Shown: positions 38,588-45,953, counted from the first letter of the stretch. The stretch is DNA of 64,000 nt from Desulforamulus putei DSM 12395 (GCF_900129195.1 NZ_FQUY01000013.1:1-64000), one strand, 5' to 3'. Translations and numbers: made by a program. Notes: a model not told the origin generated them from the sequence alone.

Positions 38588-40222
38588 CTATACAGCAGAC
38601 TTATTATGGGATTTAATACCCGTAATGAATAAGACATTACTGCCTTTAAACTGCTGAACGTTGCCGGTGACAACCAGAATGTCATTTTCTTTAACAGGGG
38701 GCAGTTTAAGCCCGGACTCCTGATCTACCGCAACAACGCCTTTATTTTCGCCCACGAAGGCCCAGAACCAGTGGACCTTCAGTAATTTACCATTTTCTTC
38801 CGCAGAACCTTCCGCCGGAAGTGAGGCCACTTTCAAAGTATAAGTGGGTTCCTCATCGGCTTTAGGAGGTTCCTCAGCAGGGCTTCCAAAGGACTTGTAG
38901 GACTCAACAGTTACTATACCGTCCTTGATTTTCCCGGTAATCTCTACGCCTTCGCCGGGTTTTAAACCTTCGATGTTGCCAACAATGGTCAGAAGGTTGT
39001 CTGTTGCAACATCGAATCCTTTGAAGCCGCCTTCAACGGGATCGGTTATAGCAACCATTCCGGTATAAGGTTCACCTTCGTCCTCTCCCGCAAAAGTGAT
39101 GGTAATGCCGGCATACGTTCCGGCTTCCTTGCCATCATTTAACCATTCTGCAGGAGGGGTTAAGGTTTCATCGGGAGTACCTGGAAGTTGGGGCTCAACC
39201 TCGATCTTTTCAAATTGAGCAACCTTAACCTTACCCTCTTTGAATTGACCTTTGATTTTATATTTTTCGCCTTCAGCAAAGGAACTGAGTTTTTCGTCGC
39301 CTACCAAGCCGTCCACCTTACCGTCCTCTGAGGTTACAGTAACGGTGTAGTAAACACGCTTTTCGCCATGCTTTTCAGGGGCGGCAGCGATGGTTACAAC
39401 ACCTTCGTAAACCTCAACCTGTGGCTTCGGATCAGTTTTTGGAGGTTCAGGTTTGGATTCGAGTTTAGCTTCAGGTTTAGGTTCGGGTTCCGGGGGATCA
39501 ATCGGCACACCGCCTGCATTCAGCCAATCCAGCAGGATTTGACCGGTTTGAACCGACGGCTTGAAATACCGACCATCCAGCGTGTTGGTGCGGTCTTTTG
39601 AGGCCCTGGCCATATGGTCATGGTCGATGTCCAAAAAGACCGTGAATTCGTATTCCATGCCGTCCCTTTGGATAGGTGCCATGCCCACTTTTCTAATAAC
39701 GGTTTTCCCTCTATCATCAACCGTTTGGACGTACTCAGTTTTCGCCCTAATTGTTGCCAAAATGTGCAGCTTGGACTGCAGCATGGCATCGACCAGTGCA
39801 TTATGCTGCGGCGTGACTTTGCGCCACGCTGCCCAAGAATTGTTTACCTCCCCACGGTCAACAATACCACCGTGGATGTCTAACAAACCTCCCTGACCTG
39901 CCCAGGCGTGGGTTAACGAATCAATAATCAGCGCTTTTAACCCACTTCTTTCGGCCATTTCAATTGCTTGAATGTATTTTTCCGGGGTAAAGGGAGGAGT
40001 AATCTCGCAAGTTAAGTATTGGCCGATGCGGACACCGTTGATTTCAGCTCCGACATAGAGTTCGCCGGAGCGATTTTCAGTATCGGCAATACCAATGAGC
40101 CCCCAATCTTTTACCAGCCCATAAGCCATTAATAGTGAACTGGCAGTCTTACCGGAACCTGAAGGGCCACTGATACCTAATTTTATAAAAGCATTAGACC
40201 TTTTGGCAGGACGAAATTCCAT
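38588..40222 (-). CDS. Sak4-like RecA-fold ATPase with C-terminal OB-like repeats
   Basis: The 544-residue protein starts with a RecA-type ATPase of about 240 residues: Walker A ISGPSGSGKTASS at 17-29, Walker B ALIIDSLTHAW and a sensor ATIRAKTEYV. This is the AAA_24/Sak4 form used by phages for single-strand annealing with their own SSB, and ssb is the gene just upstream. After a Pro/Lys/Glu linker there are two or three beta-rich repeats (about 290-350, 385-455, 470-540; YKIKGQFKEGKVKV, VEITGKIKDGIVTVESY, LVVTGNVQQFKGSNVLFITG) that look like OB folds. It is probably a recombination mediator of the element. Confidence 0.82.
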   Translation of the reverse strand: MEFRPAKRSNAFIKLGISGPSGSGKTASSLLMAYGLVKDWGLIGIADTENRSGELYVGAEINGVRIGQYLTCEITPPFTPEKYIQAIEMAERSGLKALIIDSLTHAWAGQGGLLDIHGGIVDRGEVNNSWAAWRKVTPQHNALVDAMLQSKLHILATIRAKTEYVQTVDDRGKTVIRKVGMAPIQRDGMEYEFTVFLDIDHDHMARASKDRTNTLDGRYFKPSVQTGQILLDWLNAGGVPIDPPEPEPKPEAKLESKPEPPKTDPKPQVEVYEGVVTIAAAPEKHGEKRVYYTVTVTSEDGKVDGLVGDEKLSSFAEGEKYKIKGQFKEGKVKVAQFEKIEVEPQLPGTPDETLTPPAEWLNDGKEAGTYAGITITFAGEDEGEPYTGMVAITDPVEGGFKGFDVATDNLLTIVGNIEGLKPGEGVEITGKIKDGIVTVESYKSFGSPAEEPPKADEEPTYTLKVASLPAEGSAEENGKLLKVHWFWAFVGENKGVVAVDQESGLKLPPVKENDILVVTGNVQQFKGSNVLFITGIKSHNKSAV

Positions 40223-40258
40223 AGTTGAATCCTCCTTAATTAATAATTTTTAGATGTG

Positions 40259-40285
40259 AAAGGGCAGGTTTATTTCCTGCCCTTT
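40259..40285 (-). terminator. Terminator-like intercistronic hairpin (ssb/Sak4)
   Basis: AAAGGGCAGG and CCTGCCCTTT are perfect 10-bp arms followed by a weak run, between ssb and the Sak4-like gene. GGCTAAAGGGC at its 5' side matches the other hairpins. Confidence 0.5.
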
Positions 40286-40300
40286 AGCCTTAGTTAGTTA

Positions 40301-41056
40301 TTAAAACGGTATGTCGTCCAAATCTCCGAACGGATTGTCACCGAATGGATTGGATTCCTTTTTCTTCGAGCTGAATGGGTTTTCTAAAGGTGGAGTTTCC
40401 TCAGCTTTAGAACCACCGCCATTACTACCGCCGCCGCAAAGACGAACGGTGTTTACTATAATTTCCCATGCGGTACGTTCTTCACCCTCTTTTGAGGTAT
40501 ATCTCCGGCTCCGAAGGCTGCCTTCAACCAGGAGTGGAGTACCTTTTTTGATGTACTGGCAGGTCTTTGCTGCTTCCCAATATTGGCAGTTAAAAAAGTC
40601 TGTCCCATCGTCTTTGTTGAAACCGCGATTAACCGCAATCGCAAAGTTGCCAACGTCTTTGCCATTTGTCGTTGTCCTATTTTCACAATCTTTTGTGGAT
40701 CGCCCAAGCAGGACAACTTCGTTTAAAAACGGGACTTCTTCCTCGGTTACAGGGAAGGGAATAATTCTCGTAAGAACAAGCTCAACTACTTTTTTCTTAG
40801 CGCCGCCGTCAAGCTCTATGGTCCGGTCAATAAGGCGACCTTCAACCATATAAAACTTGTTGGCTTCCACGTTTTTAACAACGGCAACCTGTCCGTTATA
40901 GGCGTGGATATTAAGTGACATCGAAACATACTGCCGACCTTCCTCGTTCGTGCGGACTATCTCCAGCACAAAACGAGCATAAGGTTGATCTCCCTCCGTT
41001 ACATCCGGGAATCCAGCAGCTCTTCCAATAAATCTTGCTTTGTTGTAAAAAGACAT
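40301..41056 (-). CDS. ssb: Single-stranded DNA-binding protein with two OB folds
   Basis: A 251-residue SSB. The first OB fold (about 1-105, KARFIGRAAGFPDV and QYVSMSLNIHAYNGQ) and the second (about 110-215, NEVVLLGRSTKDC, FNCQYWEAAKTCQYIKKGT) are in tandem; most bacterial SSBs have one per chain. The tail ends DLDDIPF, the acidic tip that recruits partner proteins. I take the ATG at 41056, eight bases after AAAGGA. A TTG at 41173 preceded by AAGGAGGTGG is also open and would add 39 residues. First gene of operon A. Confidence 0.9.
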   Translation of the reverse strand: MSFYNKARFIGRAAGFPDVTEGDQPYARFVLEIVRTNEEGRQYVSMSLNIHAYNGQVAVVKNVEANKFYMVEGRLIDRTIELDGGAKKKVVELVLTRIIPFPVTEEEVPFLNEVVLLGRSTKDCENRTTTNGKDVGNFAIAVNRGFNKDDGTDFFNCQYWEAAKTCQYIKKGTPLLVEGSLRSRRYTSKEGEERTAWEIIVNTVRLCGGGSNGGGSKAEETPPLENPFSSKKKESNPFGDNPFGDLDDIPF

Positions 41057-41106
41057 TAAAATCATCCTTTCTCGAAATAAAATATTTTTAAGACCTGTGG
41101 TCTGTC

Positions 41107-41153
41107 GCTTCGTTAGTCCCCTTATGGGACTAACGAAGCAGTCCCATAAGGGG
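41107..41153 (-). promoter_or_regulatory. Mutually exclusive hairpins upstream of ssb
   Basis: Two perfect 14-bp inverted repeats overlap. GCTTCGTTAGTCCC (41107-41120) pairs with 41126-41139, and CCCCTTATGGGACT (41118-41131) pairs with 41140-41153. Only one can form at a time. A strong AAGGAGGTGG lies just upstream in the transcript (41174-41183 region). The layout is that of a two-state RNA switch or translation attenuator. Confidence 0.6.
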
Positions 41154-41219
41154 AAAATAATGATGGCGGTCAACCACCTCCTTTAGAGAGTAAAAAATTT
41201 AAGGCTTATAAACGCAAAA

Positions 41220-41247
41220 AAGCCCTTAATGCGAACATTAAGAGCTT
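41220..41247 (-). terminator. Attenuator-type terminator of leader A
   Basis: AAGCTCTTAATG, loop TTCG, CATTAAGGGCTT, then TTTTGC on the minus strand: a 12-bp stem with a stable UUCG loop, between promoter A and ssb. Confidence 0.7.
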
Positions 41248-41280
41248 TTAGAACTAAATATTTATGAATTTTTAGACACA

Positions 41281-41392
41281 GGTACGCGTATACCTGTTAA
41301 ATAATGTAAATCATCCAAGCAGTCCCCACTCGGGTGGCATCTGTCAATACTCAAAATCACCCTGCTCGGTTCCTGTTCGTACAGCCTCCGAG
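41281..41392 (-). ncRNA. Leader A: two tandem ACGA-type hairpins plus variant palindrome
   Basis: Hairpins at 41318-41345 (inner stem CCAC/GTGG, loop CCGA, outer stem partly mispaired) and 41365-41392 (outer CTCGG/CCGAG, inner CTGT/ACAG, loop ACGA), both 28 nt. GGTACGCGTATACC at 41281-41294 replaces the perfect palindrome. TTTACATTATTTAACAGGTA is shared with leader B. Confidence 0.72.
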
Positions 41393-41417
41393 TAATTAAA
41401 AACTAAACTATGGAAAA

Positions 41418-41446
41418 ATTATAGCACCTGGTAAAAAACTTGGCAA
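41418..41446 (-). promoter_or_regulatory. Promoter A of the ssb operon
   Basis: TTGCCA (41441-41446) and TATAAT (41418-41423) with a 17-bp spacer on the minus strand. The spacer shares TTTACCAGGTGC with promoter C. Confidence 0.8.
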
Positions 41447-41470
41447 CATGGTAATAAGAAATAATGTTGT

Positions 41471-41547
41471 TGTTCTGTGATATTGTCACTATATAACTGT
41501 TCTGTGAAAATGTCACTATGGAACAGGAAAGGTGACATTTTCACAGA
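41471..41547. promoter_or_regulatory. Three operator-like sites TCTGTGANANTGTCACT
   Basis: Copies lie at 41474-41490 and 41502-41518 on the plus strand and, inverted, at 41532-41547. The second and third form a perfect 16-bp inverted repeat. Each copy has GTGA..TCAC symmetry. They lie just upstream of promoter A and touch the end of the winged-helix-like gene at 41548, so its product or another regulator may bind here. Confidence 0.6.
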
Positions 41548-42153
41548 CTATTGACAGCCAAAATTAACCCGGTCAATCTTGCCATCAGGAGTTAAAAACA
41601 TTTCGGAAACATCGTTTCGGAAAAGCATCTCGTCAGTTGTTATCCTTACAGGAATAGGGTACTTTTCCGGTTTGAATTTTTCTGTAATAATAATAGCTCT
41701 TGGTAACCCTTTTAAGAGAGGAGTAAGAATTTTTTCGTTATGTCTAAGCACGAATACCGGAAATAAAGCCTTGCCAATGCTTAATAACGTCAGGTCCCCA
41801 CGGAAAATTGAACAGGATTGATATCTTCTTATTTTAGTATAAAGCTGTGCCAAAACAATATCTTTAATTACTTTTTCAGGCTTAGGGAAGAAGGAAGGAA
41901 GAGTGTATATATTAATCTTCTTCCCATTGGAAATAAGCACATGATTATTTAAAAGACCGTTCACAGCCATAGTTTTTAACTTGTTCTTCGATTTAGCCCC
42001 CCATAGAAATTCTAACTGCGTGGCAATAACAGCGTGACATTCTTTAATGATGTTCATGGTCACCAATTCTGCAGGAAAAAGATTAACCGGCTTTTTTTTC
42101 GGTAGTTCATCGTATATGATTTGTAAATTGTTAGCTGATGAGTAAAGGTTCAT
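41548..42153 (-). CDS. Hypothetical winged-helix-like protein
   Basis: A 201-residue protein starting MNLYSSANNLQIIYDELPKK. The stretch ECHAVIATQLEFLWGAKSKN..LLNNHVLISNGKKINIYTL has the look of a winged helix with its wing, as in the replication-relaxation-like protein at 45954-46823. I cannot name the family. AAAGGAG precedes the ATG at 42153. Operator-like repeats lie right after its stop. It may regulate operon A; that is inferred. Confidence 0.55.
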   Translation of the reverse strand: MNLYSSANNLQIIYDELPKKKPVNLFPAELVTMNIIKECHAVIATQLEFLWGAKSKNKLKTMAVNGLLNNHVLISNGKKINIYTLPSFFPKPEKVIKDIVLAQLYTKIRRYQSCSIFRGDLTLLSIGKALFPVFVLRHNEKILTPLLKGLPRAIIITEKFKPEKYPIPVRITTDEMLFRNDVSEMFLTPDGKIDRVNFGCQ

Positions 42154-42189
42154 GATCAAAACTCCTTTGAATGGTAAATTCAAAACGGG

Positions 42190-42355
42190 GATCAGGTCAG
42201 GCCTGGCACCGCCTGGTGTATCCGTCGCCCACTACGCTCTCAATGTGGTAGCGGCCATGCCGCAAATACTACGAGCAGCGACTACGCACGGGTGCCCGAA
42301 GAAGCCGCTGGGCTTAAGCCCACGGCGGAGTGTCACATATTACCATCATCCAAGG
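42190..42355 (-). ncRNA. Structured GC-rich leader before the winged-helix-like gene
   Basis: About 165 non-coding bases with several stems on the minus strand: CCGCCGTGGGCTTAAGCCCA..GCGG, GCGGCATGGCCGC and outer GTCGC..GCGAC. Its GC content far exceeds that of the flanking genes. It could be a structured 5' leader, a small RNA or a transfer-origin region. No known riboswitch signature was recognised. Confidence 0.4.
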
Positions 42356-42371
42356 AAATAGTTCAAAAAAA

Positions 42372-42392
42372 GCCAGGGCTGCGCGCCCTGGC
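42372..42392 (-). terminator. Terminator of the S1-domain gene
   Basis: GCCAGGGC and GCCCTGGC arms followed by TTTTTTTG on the minus strand, 20 bases after the stop. Confidence 0.75.
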
Positions 42393-42411
42393 GGTAAAAA
42401 TTAATTAGCTC

Positions 42412-43269
42412 TTAACTAGCTCTATTGATGATACTGCGAATAATCCCCTTAATCTTTTGCTCTTGAATATCTATATTCTCAACCTCGAAACGCACCATAT
42501 CTCCAACCTCGGGATAGATGCCGTTCCGATTGTGCCGGCAAAGTATATCTACACCAGGTTCAAAATTAACAAATACACCGTACCGCGCAATACCAGTGAC
42601 TTTGCCTGCATAGACACCTTTTTTCTGAATCCTGCGCGCTACATCCGGCCAGGGGTTCGGCAGGAGTGCCTTCATGGAAACCTGGCAACGTTTCTTGTCC
42701 TTATTAACGCGGATTACTTTAACAACTACTTCAGTACCCGGCTGGAGAGTGTCGCGAATTTCTTCAACCCAACCATGGCTGATTTCGTAAATTGGCAGTA
42801 CCGCTTCAATACCATCAAATTCCACATAGGCACCGTCAGGAGTCTTTTTGCCATCCTCACGAACTACACCCCGGTAAGTGCGGCGAATAGTAGCTTTTTT
42901 AACCTGACCCACTTCTAAAGTATCCCAAACGTGACGGGATAACTCTTCCATGGCGGCCTTACGGGACGCAATAAAAATATCATCTTCCTCAACAATGCCA
43001 GTTACGATAATAGAAATATCCTGCCCGATTAATGTGTTTAAACGGCTTTTGTTAGCTTTTTTATTCTCACCTTCGGATACGCCGCTTTCGTGCATGGGGA
43101 TAATCCCCTTAACAGTGCCCTTTTGGACTACCAGGCAGGGAACTTTCAGAATTTCGCCATCCTTGAGTCTTACCTGGTGTTCCTCTACACCTACAACAGG
43201 CCATTTAATGATTCCTCTGTTTTGGCGACTTGCAAAAACCTCAGTCCATATTTGTTCGTGTGTTAACAT
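42412..43269 (-). CDS. S1-domain RNA-binding protein
   Basis: A 285-residue protein with about three S1-type OB modules: a divergent first (about 20-110), a middle one (about 125-205, VGQVKKATIRRTYRGVVRED..YVEFDGIEAVLPIYEISHGW) and a C-terminal one (about 215-280, VYAGKVTGIARYGVFVNFEPGVDILC). The middle and last have the classic GxV.. and GVFV..PGV patterns. It resembles ribosomal S1-like regulators that bind structured or A/U-rich RNA. AAGGAGG lies before the ATG at 43269. Its position beside the hairpin-leader operons makes it a candidate leader-binding factor; that is inferred. Confidence 0.82.
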   Translation of the reverse strand: MLTHEQIWTEVFASRQNRGIIKWPVVGVEEHQVRLKDGEILKVPCLVVQKGTVKGIIPMHESGVSEGENKKANKSRLNTLIGQDISIIVTGIVEEDDIFIASRKAAMEELSRHVWDTLEVGQVKKATIRRTYRGVVREDGKKTPDGAYVEFDGIEAVLPIYEISHGWVEEIRDTLQPGTEVVVKVIRVNKDKKRCQVSMKALLPNPWPDVARRIQKKGVYAGKVTGIARYGVFVNFEPGVDILCRHNRNGIYPEVGDMVRFEVENIDIQEQKIKGIIRSIINRAS

Positions 43270-43284
43270 CCCAAATTCCTCCTT

Positions 43285-43895
43285 ATATTTTTTTGACATC
43301 CTCCCCCGAATGAATTCGGAGGATTCCCGAAGAGAAACCCTCCGGACCCACCCGGAGTTCCCCGGGAATTGCGTGCCCTTGCGGGTTCACGCCCGGTTTC
43401 GGTCGGGATCCGCTTCGGCAGGCACATTTCTGCCCCGCCTCATCAGCTCACCCGCTGGGCCGTGCCAACCGGCCCGCCCCGGAAGGTTCAAGGGACCACC
43501 TGCCCTCCACCCTCCCGGGCAGCGGCACTTTCCAGCCCGAAGGCCGTACTCCATACCGCCAGGGTCAATTCTCACGCGGCAAGCCCGCTGACTGCCTGGG
43601 CGATGTTGTCCGCCGCGTTCGCGTCGATGTGTTTCACCCTCCTGCACCGCGGGCATTTGAACCACCGGCCTTTGGGACGGCTCCGCCGTACTTCCCCGCA
43701 CCTCGAACAGGTCAGGGTGGTCAGGTCAGGGTTCACACAGCTTCAGCTTGACCGTGATCGCCTGCTCCATCCGCTCCCCACCCCCCTTTCCCCCACCCCC
43801 TTTCCTCTGTAAAAACGCTCCAAAAATAGAAAAGCGTCCGTCTTTCAACAGCCGCTGAATATCAACTGCCTCTCATCCCCCAATTGAAATTGGGG
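43285..43895 (-). mobile_element. Internally deleted IS200/IS605-family element (both ends kept)
   Basis: On the minus strand it opens with a hairpin CCCCCAATTTCAATTGGGGG (43870-43890) and closes with the right-end hairpin around CCTCCGAATTCATTCGGGGG and AGGATGTCA (43290-43330). Between them are only the first 14 and last 48 or so codons of tnpB and about 240 bp of GC-rich right-end sequence that would encode the guide RNA. A non-autonomous relic that could still be moved by a TnpA in trans. It adjoins the S1-domain gene and may supply part of its leader. Confidence 0.7.
43572..43770 (-). pseudogene. tnpB: tnpB with internal deletion
   Basis: A normal TnpB start (MEQAITVKLKLCEP) hits a stop after 14 codons. 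In another frame the protein resumes as LTCSRCGEVRRSRPKGRWFK, CPRCRRVKHIDANAADNIAQ and ends. That is the C4 zinc finger and RuvC-III motif (Asp-Ala-Asn). About a kilobase in the middle is missing. Confidence 0.8.
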
Positions 43896-43927
43896 GAATT
43901 CCCGGCAGTGATCTTAAAAAAAGCCGG

Positions 43928-45940
43928 CTACCGCCGACTCCAAAAATCGCTTTCTTCCAGGTATTCGTGATTGATTCGTTCCATGAGTTCTTCTTCTGTT
44001 ATACCTTCTCCGTCTTCGATTACTTCCTCAACAAAAGTATCGGTGTGACGTATAATTTTTGACCCTGTTTCTTCTACCAAATCTGCTTCTTCTGTTGTAT
44101 CTACTTTCTTTGTTAATTCTACTTTCTCTATTGACCCTGCCTTTATTGACTTTGTTTCTTTAATTACACTGGATTCAAATTCAAACTCGTCCCATTCTTC
44201 AAATCTCGGGTCAGGTGGCAATAAATCTAACGCCCAATGAGGTCGGTAATTTAATATGTGGCTCGGTGTTATTTTGGAATTCTCAGGGTGTTGAGAATAA
44301 TCCAGCTTATCAACCATTAAGGGATACTGGCCACGTACCAGAACAATAGCTTTGTTATTATCCAACCGCATAATTTCGTCCACTGTTAAAAGCTCTCGTG
44401 ATTTATAGCTGTATGTCACACGACCCAATTCCAGAGCGCCCTTAATGCCTTCTGTCCTAGTAAAAGAAACGTTTTCTACAGGCCCTTTACCAAGGAGTTC
44501 AGCTAGATATTTAGCTGTCATGGTGTCATTAACACCTAAAAATAAACGAGTATCACAGCATGATATAATCTCCTGCCAGCCGTTCTGCTGGTAACGGTTT
44601 GACAACTGCGGTAGCGACTGCACAATCATGGTAACGTTAATCCCCCGGCTTCGCATGGTTGCAAGGCGCTTCGTAAAGTCTAATCCCAGACTGCCAACGT
44701 TACAAAATTCATCCAGCAGAAAATTAACCGGCACCGGCATCCGACCGCCGCTTCTGTCACCGAGTTTTGTTAGTTTAATCATCAAGAAAGACAAAAACAG
44801 CGAAGCGATAAACTCAAATGTTGAATCGGTATCCGGTATAATCAGGAAATACGCGCATTTTCTTTTTCCCGGTGCCTCCAGATCAATGTCGCTTTCTTCT
44901 GTTAGTCTCTTAACGATGGTATTTTGGAAAAGCTGCAGCCTGGTGCCTAAACCCATTACCATACCTGTCCTAACAGAATCTTTGGCCTGGCAGAAGATAT
45001 TGTACGGCGCCTTAGCCGGGTGGTCGGCGTCCAGAGACTTAAAAATAAAGTCCAGTTGGTCCATATCACCGCCGGAAATTAATTCATAAAAGGCTTCCAT
45101 AGTAGGGTTATCCGGTGCCTCGTTGACTACATAGAGTGCAATGGCTTTTATAAGATTTTTCTCGCCGCGGTCAAAAAACTGATCGCCGCCGACTTTTGTT
45201 CCTGCATTGGTGTTCGCTATCACAATTTCCGCAAACATTTGGGCATCCAGGTCTTCTTTAATCTCTTTTAAAGGGTTCCAACGGTCCGAGTGAAGCATAT
45301 TAACCAGGTTAAAAACTTTGGTTTCATAACCGGCATCCTTATGGTACTGCAGCATAGTCTGTGCTATTTCACCTTTAGGGTCAACATATATTACAGACTC
45401 ACCGGAAGCCACCGCTTGCATTCCTGCGGGGATAATCTGGCTTCTGGTTTTCTTTGTGCCCGGAGCCCCGAATACGATTATATTTCTGTTTATCAATGGG
45501 TTCGTTAAACGTATTGGAGTGCCCTTATATATCCCGAGCATTACACCTGCACCATATCCCTGCTCGAAGTTTGCTTTTACTTCTTTATCATTCATCCATC
45601 GGGATGTGCCATGAACAGGGTTCTTTATGAATTTTAAATCCTCCGGTACATTCTGCCGGTTCATTTTATAAATAAAATAACCAAGTCCAATAATCCCCAA
45701 AATAATGGCATTAAAAAAGAGCCAGTAATTTCTTGCTTCAGAGAATGGCAAGAATACGGCCGCTTTTAATGGGTTTTCCCATATTGATTTTGCAAAGGTT
45801 GTGTCGCCCAGGGCGAGGCCCTTTAGAAAGGCGGCTGGCGTACCAATGACCCAAGCATCAATAATATAAAAGACTAAACCAACAGAAACATAAAGGATTA
45901 CTTTCTTTTTATCAATCTGAGGGAGTTTTATATTAATCAC
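43928..45940 (-). CDS. VirD4/TraG-type type IV coupling protein
   Basis: A 670-residue protein with two N-terminal membrane helices (about 14-34 and 72-92), a nucleotide-binding loop IVFGAPGTKKTRSQIIPAG near 155-170, Walker B VNFLLDEFCNVG and the coupling-protein signature MRSRGINVTMIVQSLPQL. It links the relaxase-DNA complex to the secretion channel in conjugation (family knowledge). The loop reads GTKKT where most have GTGKT or GSGKT, an unusual change of the last Gly to Lys. The C-terminal 120 residues are acidic and variable. The partner relaxase and VirB4 are not in this window. Confidence 0.92.
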   Translation of the reverse strand: MINIKLPQIDKKKVILYVSVGLVFYIIDAWVIGTPAAFLKGLALGDTTFAKSIWENPLKAAVFLPFSEARNYWLFFNAIILGIIGLGYFIYKMNRQNVPEDLKFIKNPVHGTSRWMNDKEVKANFEQGYGAGVMLGIYKGTPIRLTNPLINRNIIVFGAPGTKKTRSQIIPAGMQAVASGESVIYVDPKGEIAQTMLQYHKDAGYETKVFNLVNMLHSDRWNPLKEIKEDLDAQMFAEIVIANTNAGTKVGGDQFFDRGEKNLIKAIALYVVNEAPDNPTMEAFYELISGGDMDQLDFIFKSLDADHPAKAPYNIFCQAKDSVRTGMVMGLGTRLQLFQNTIVKRLTEESDIDLEAPGKRKCAYFLIIPDTDSTFEFIASLFLSFLMIKLTKLGDRSGGRMPVPVNFLLDEFCNVGSLGLDFTKRLATMRSRGINVTMIVQSLPQLSNRYQQNGWQEIISCCDTRLFLGVNDTMTAKYLAELLGKGPVENVSFTRTEGIKGALELGRVTYSYKSRELLTVDEIMRLDNNKAIVLVRGQYPLMVDKLDYSQHPENSKITPSHILNYRPHWALDLLPPDPRFEEWDEFEFESSVIKETKSIKAGSIEKVELTKKVDTTEEADLVEETGSKIIRHTDTFVEEVIEDGEGITEEELMERINHEYLEESDFWSRR

Positions 45941-45953
45941 CAGTCAATCCCCC

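Noticed and set aside
43369-43812. Plus-strand frames across the GC-rich block
   Set aside because: The minus strand there holds a recognisable tnpB zinc finger and element ends; high GC leaves several frames open.
44628-45089. Plus-strand frame of 153 residues inside virD4
   Set aside because: Antisense shadow of a clearly identified coupling protein.
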